Assembly: GCF_030817535.1 (NCBI RefSeq)
Contig: NZ_JAUSZL010000002.1
Span: 3,410,001-3,474,000 of the forward strand
Reading direction: 5' to 3'
DNA length: 64,000 nucleotides
DNA from: Streptomyces sp. V3I8
GTDB taxonomy: Bacteria > Actinomycetota > Actinomycetes > Streptomycetales > Streptomycetaceae
Positions 63,588 through 64,000 of this stretch are shown here, piece by piece (the stretch's first letter is position 1; every line of letters starts with the position of its first letter). The translations under genes were made by a program, and so were the position numbers. Below the pieces are notes generated by a model that worked only from the letters and a program-made list of their open reading frames with translations, ran no database searches and was not told the origin of the DNA.

Positions 63588-64000
63588 CTAGCCGGGGGAC
63601 GCCGGGATGTCCCGGTGCCGGTCCCGGGTCGCGGACGTGGCGGGGTCCGCGGCGATGGCGGGTACCGACGTCGGCCGGATTCCCTCGTTCGGCGTCACGG
63701 CCTGCGGGTCGCCGTGCCTCGGCGATCCGCCGTCGACCGCGCTGCGGTTCCGCAACGCGCCCGAGGGGTCACCGTCGGGAACCCGGTGCACGGGCGCCTG
63801 CGCGATCCGTGCGACCGCGGAGGTCTGCGTGTGCGTGTGCGCGTACGCGTGGTCGCGCACGGCGTCGCCGGCCGCCCCGGGACCGCCGGCGGACCGCGGC
63901 CCGAACACCACCGCCCCGCCCGCGCCACGTGACGGCTTCCCGGCCGGCCGGCTCCCGGCCTCCCGCGTCCCGCCCGGCTGCTTCCGGGCCGGCTGCTTCC
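63588..64000 (-). CDS. C-terminal part of an unidentified protein (5' end beyond window)
   Basis: The minus-strand frame is open from 64000 to the TAG at 63588 with over 130 codons and very high third-position GC, as expected of a real gene. The visible part is polar: KQPARKQPGG-like basic repeats, a HTHTQT run, then HRVPDGDPSGALRNRSAVDGG and a Pro/Ala/Thr-rich end. No membrane helix or known domain is visible. An internal GTG at 63911 could be a start, but the frame continues upstream with the same codon use. Confidence 0.55.
   Translation of the reverse strand, partial: KQPARKQPGGTREAGSRPAGKPSRGAGGAVVFGPRSAGGPGAAGDAVRDHAYAHTHTQTSAVARIAQAPVHRVPDGDPSGALRNRSAVDGGSPRHGDPQAVTPNEGIRPTSVPAIAADPATSATRDRHRDIPASPG

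Noticed and set aside
63349..63591. 80-codon plus-strand frame
   Set aside because: It is the translation of the 9-bp tandem repeat and neighbouring GC-rich repeats; no ribosome site.

Overview
This is a very GC-rich (roughly 70% or more), densely coded chromosomal segment of a Streptomyces or close relative. Evidence: near-universal G/C third codon positions, frequent GTG starts, and families typical of the genus (DUF397 with XRE-DUF5753, SCO4848 family, DUF3017 beside folD, DUF6350, DUF2690, TM2 proteins). Gene order (sdhCDAB, carboxypeptidase, trpS, glyA, mdh, folD, purHN, sucDC) is that of the conserved core of the chromosome, not of a plasmid, prophage or biosynthetic cluster. I see no rRNA, tRNA, CRISPR array or intact insertion sequence; one short MITE-like element is present.

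Layout. 1-3.1 kb: two related ECF-type sigma factors, the complete one coupled to a one-pass membrane protein. 3.2-6.2 kb: a secreted PGRP/amidase with FG-GAP repeats behind an ECF-like promoter and a leader that looks like an attenuator. 6.3-11.2 kb: small conserved proteins, a GH20 hexosaminidase and a ureidoimidazoline decarboxylase. 11.4-14.8 kb: sdhCDAB. 14.9-17.4 kb: TM2/DUF2752 and other membrane proteins. 17.4-20.4 kb: ATP-binding protein/XRE/DUF397 regulatory trio, a Uma2 protein and a VOC protein. 20.4-22.3 kb: an operon ending in its probable TetR repressor, with two palindromic operators at its promoter. 22.3-27.1 kb: an MMPL exporter with an unusual C-terminal beta-domain, divergent from an OmpR-type two-component system. 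27.1-27.4 kb: an intergenic repeat cluster. 27.4-32.2 kb: ATP-binding protein, phosphoesterase, D,D-carboxypeptidase, YihY.

32.2-36.5 kb carries GtrA, UbiA-type phosphoribosyltransferase, PAP2 phosphatase, DprE1 and DprE2. Together these match the decaprenyl-phospho-arabinose pathway known from mycobacteria, although Streptomyces has no classical arabinogalactan. 36.5-41.8 kb: 2H phosphoesterase, trpS, glyA and an ATP-grasp/lipoprotein pair. 42-45 kb: DUF899 protein and a MocR regulator, separated by a ~196-bp MITE-like element whose TA boundaries form both stop codons. 45-49 kb: aldehyde dehydrogenase, MarR-GNAT fusion, mdh. 49.5-60.6 kb: HTH-DUF2690 membrane regulator, DUF3017, folD, RDD, purH, purN, membrane proteins and a sigma-like protein. 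60.7-62.8 kb: sucD and sucC. The right edge holds the 3' part of one more gene.

Functionally the window combines TCA-cycle enzymes (sdhCDAB, mdh, sucCD), one-carbon and purine synthesis (glyA, folD, purN, purH), cell-envelope building and turnover (amidase, GH20, D,D-carboxypeptidase, DPA cassette) and many small regulators. Strong hairpin terminators separate most units. All names rest on motif reading and family knowledge; no database search was possible.
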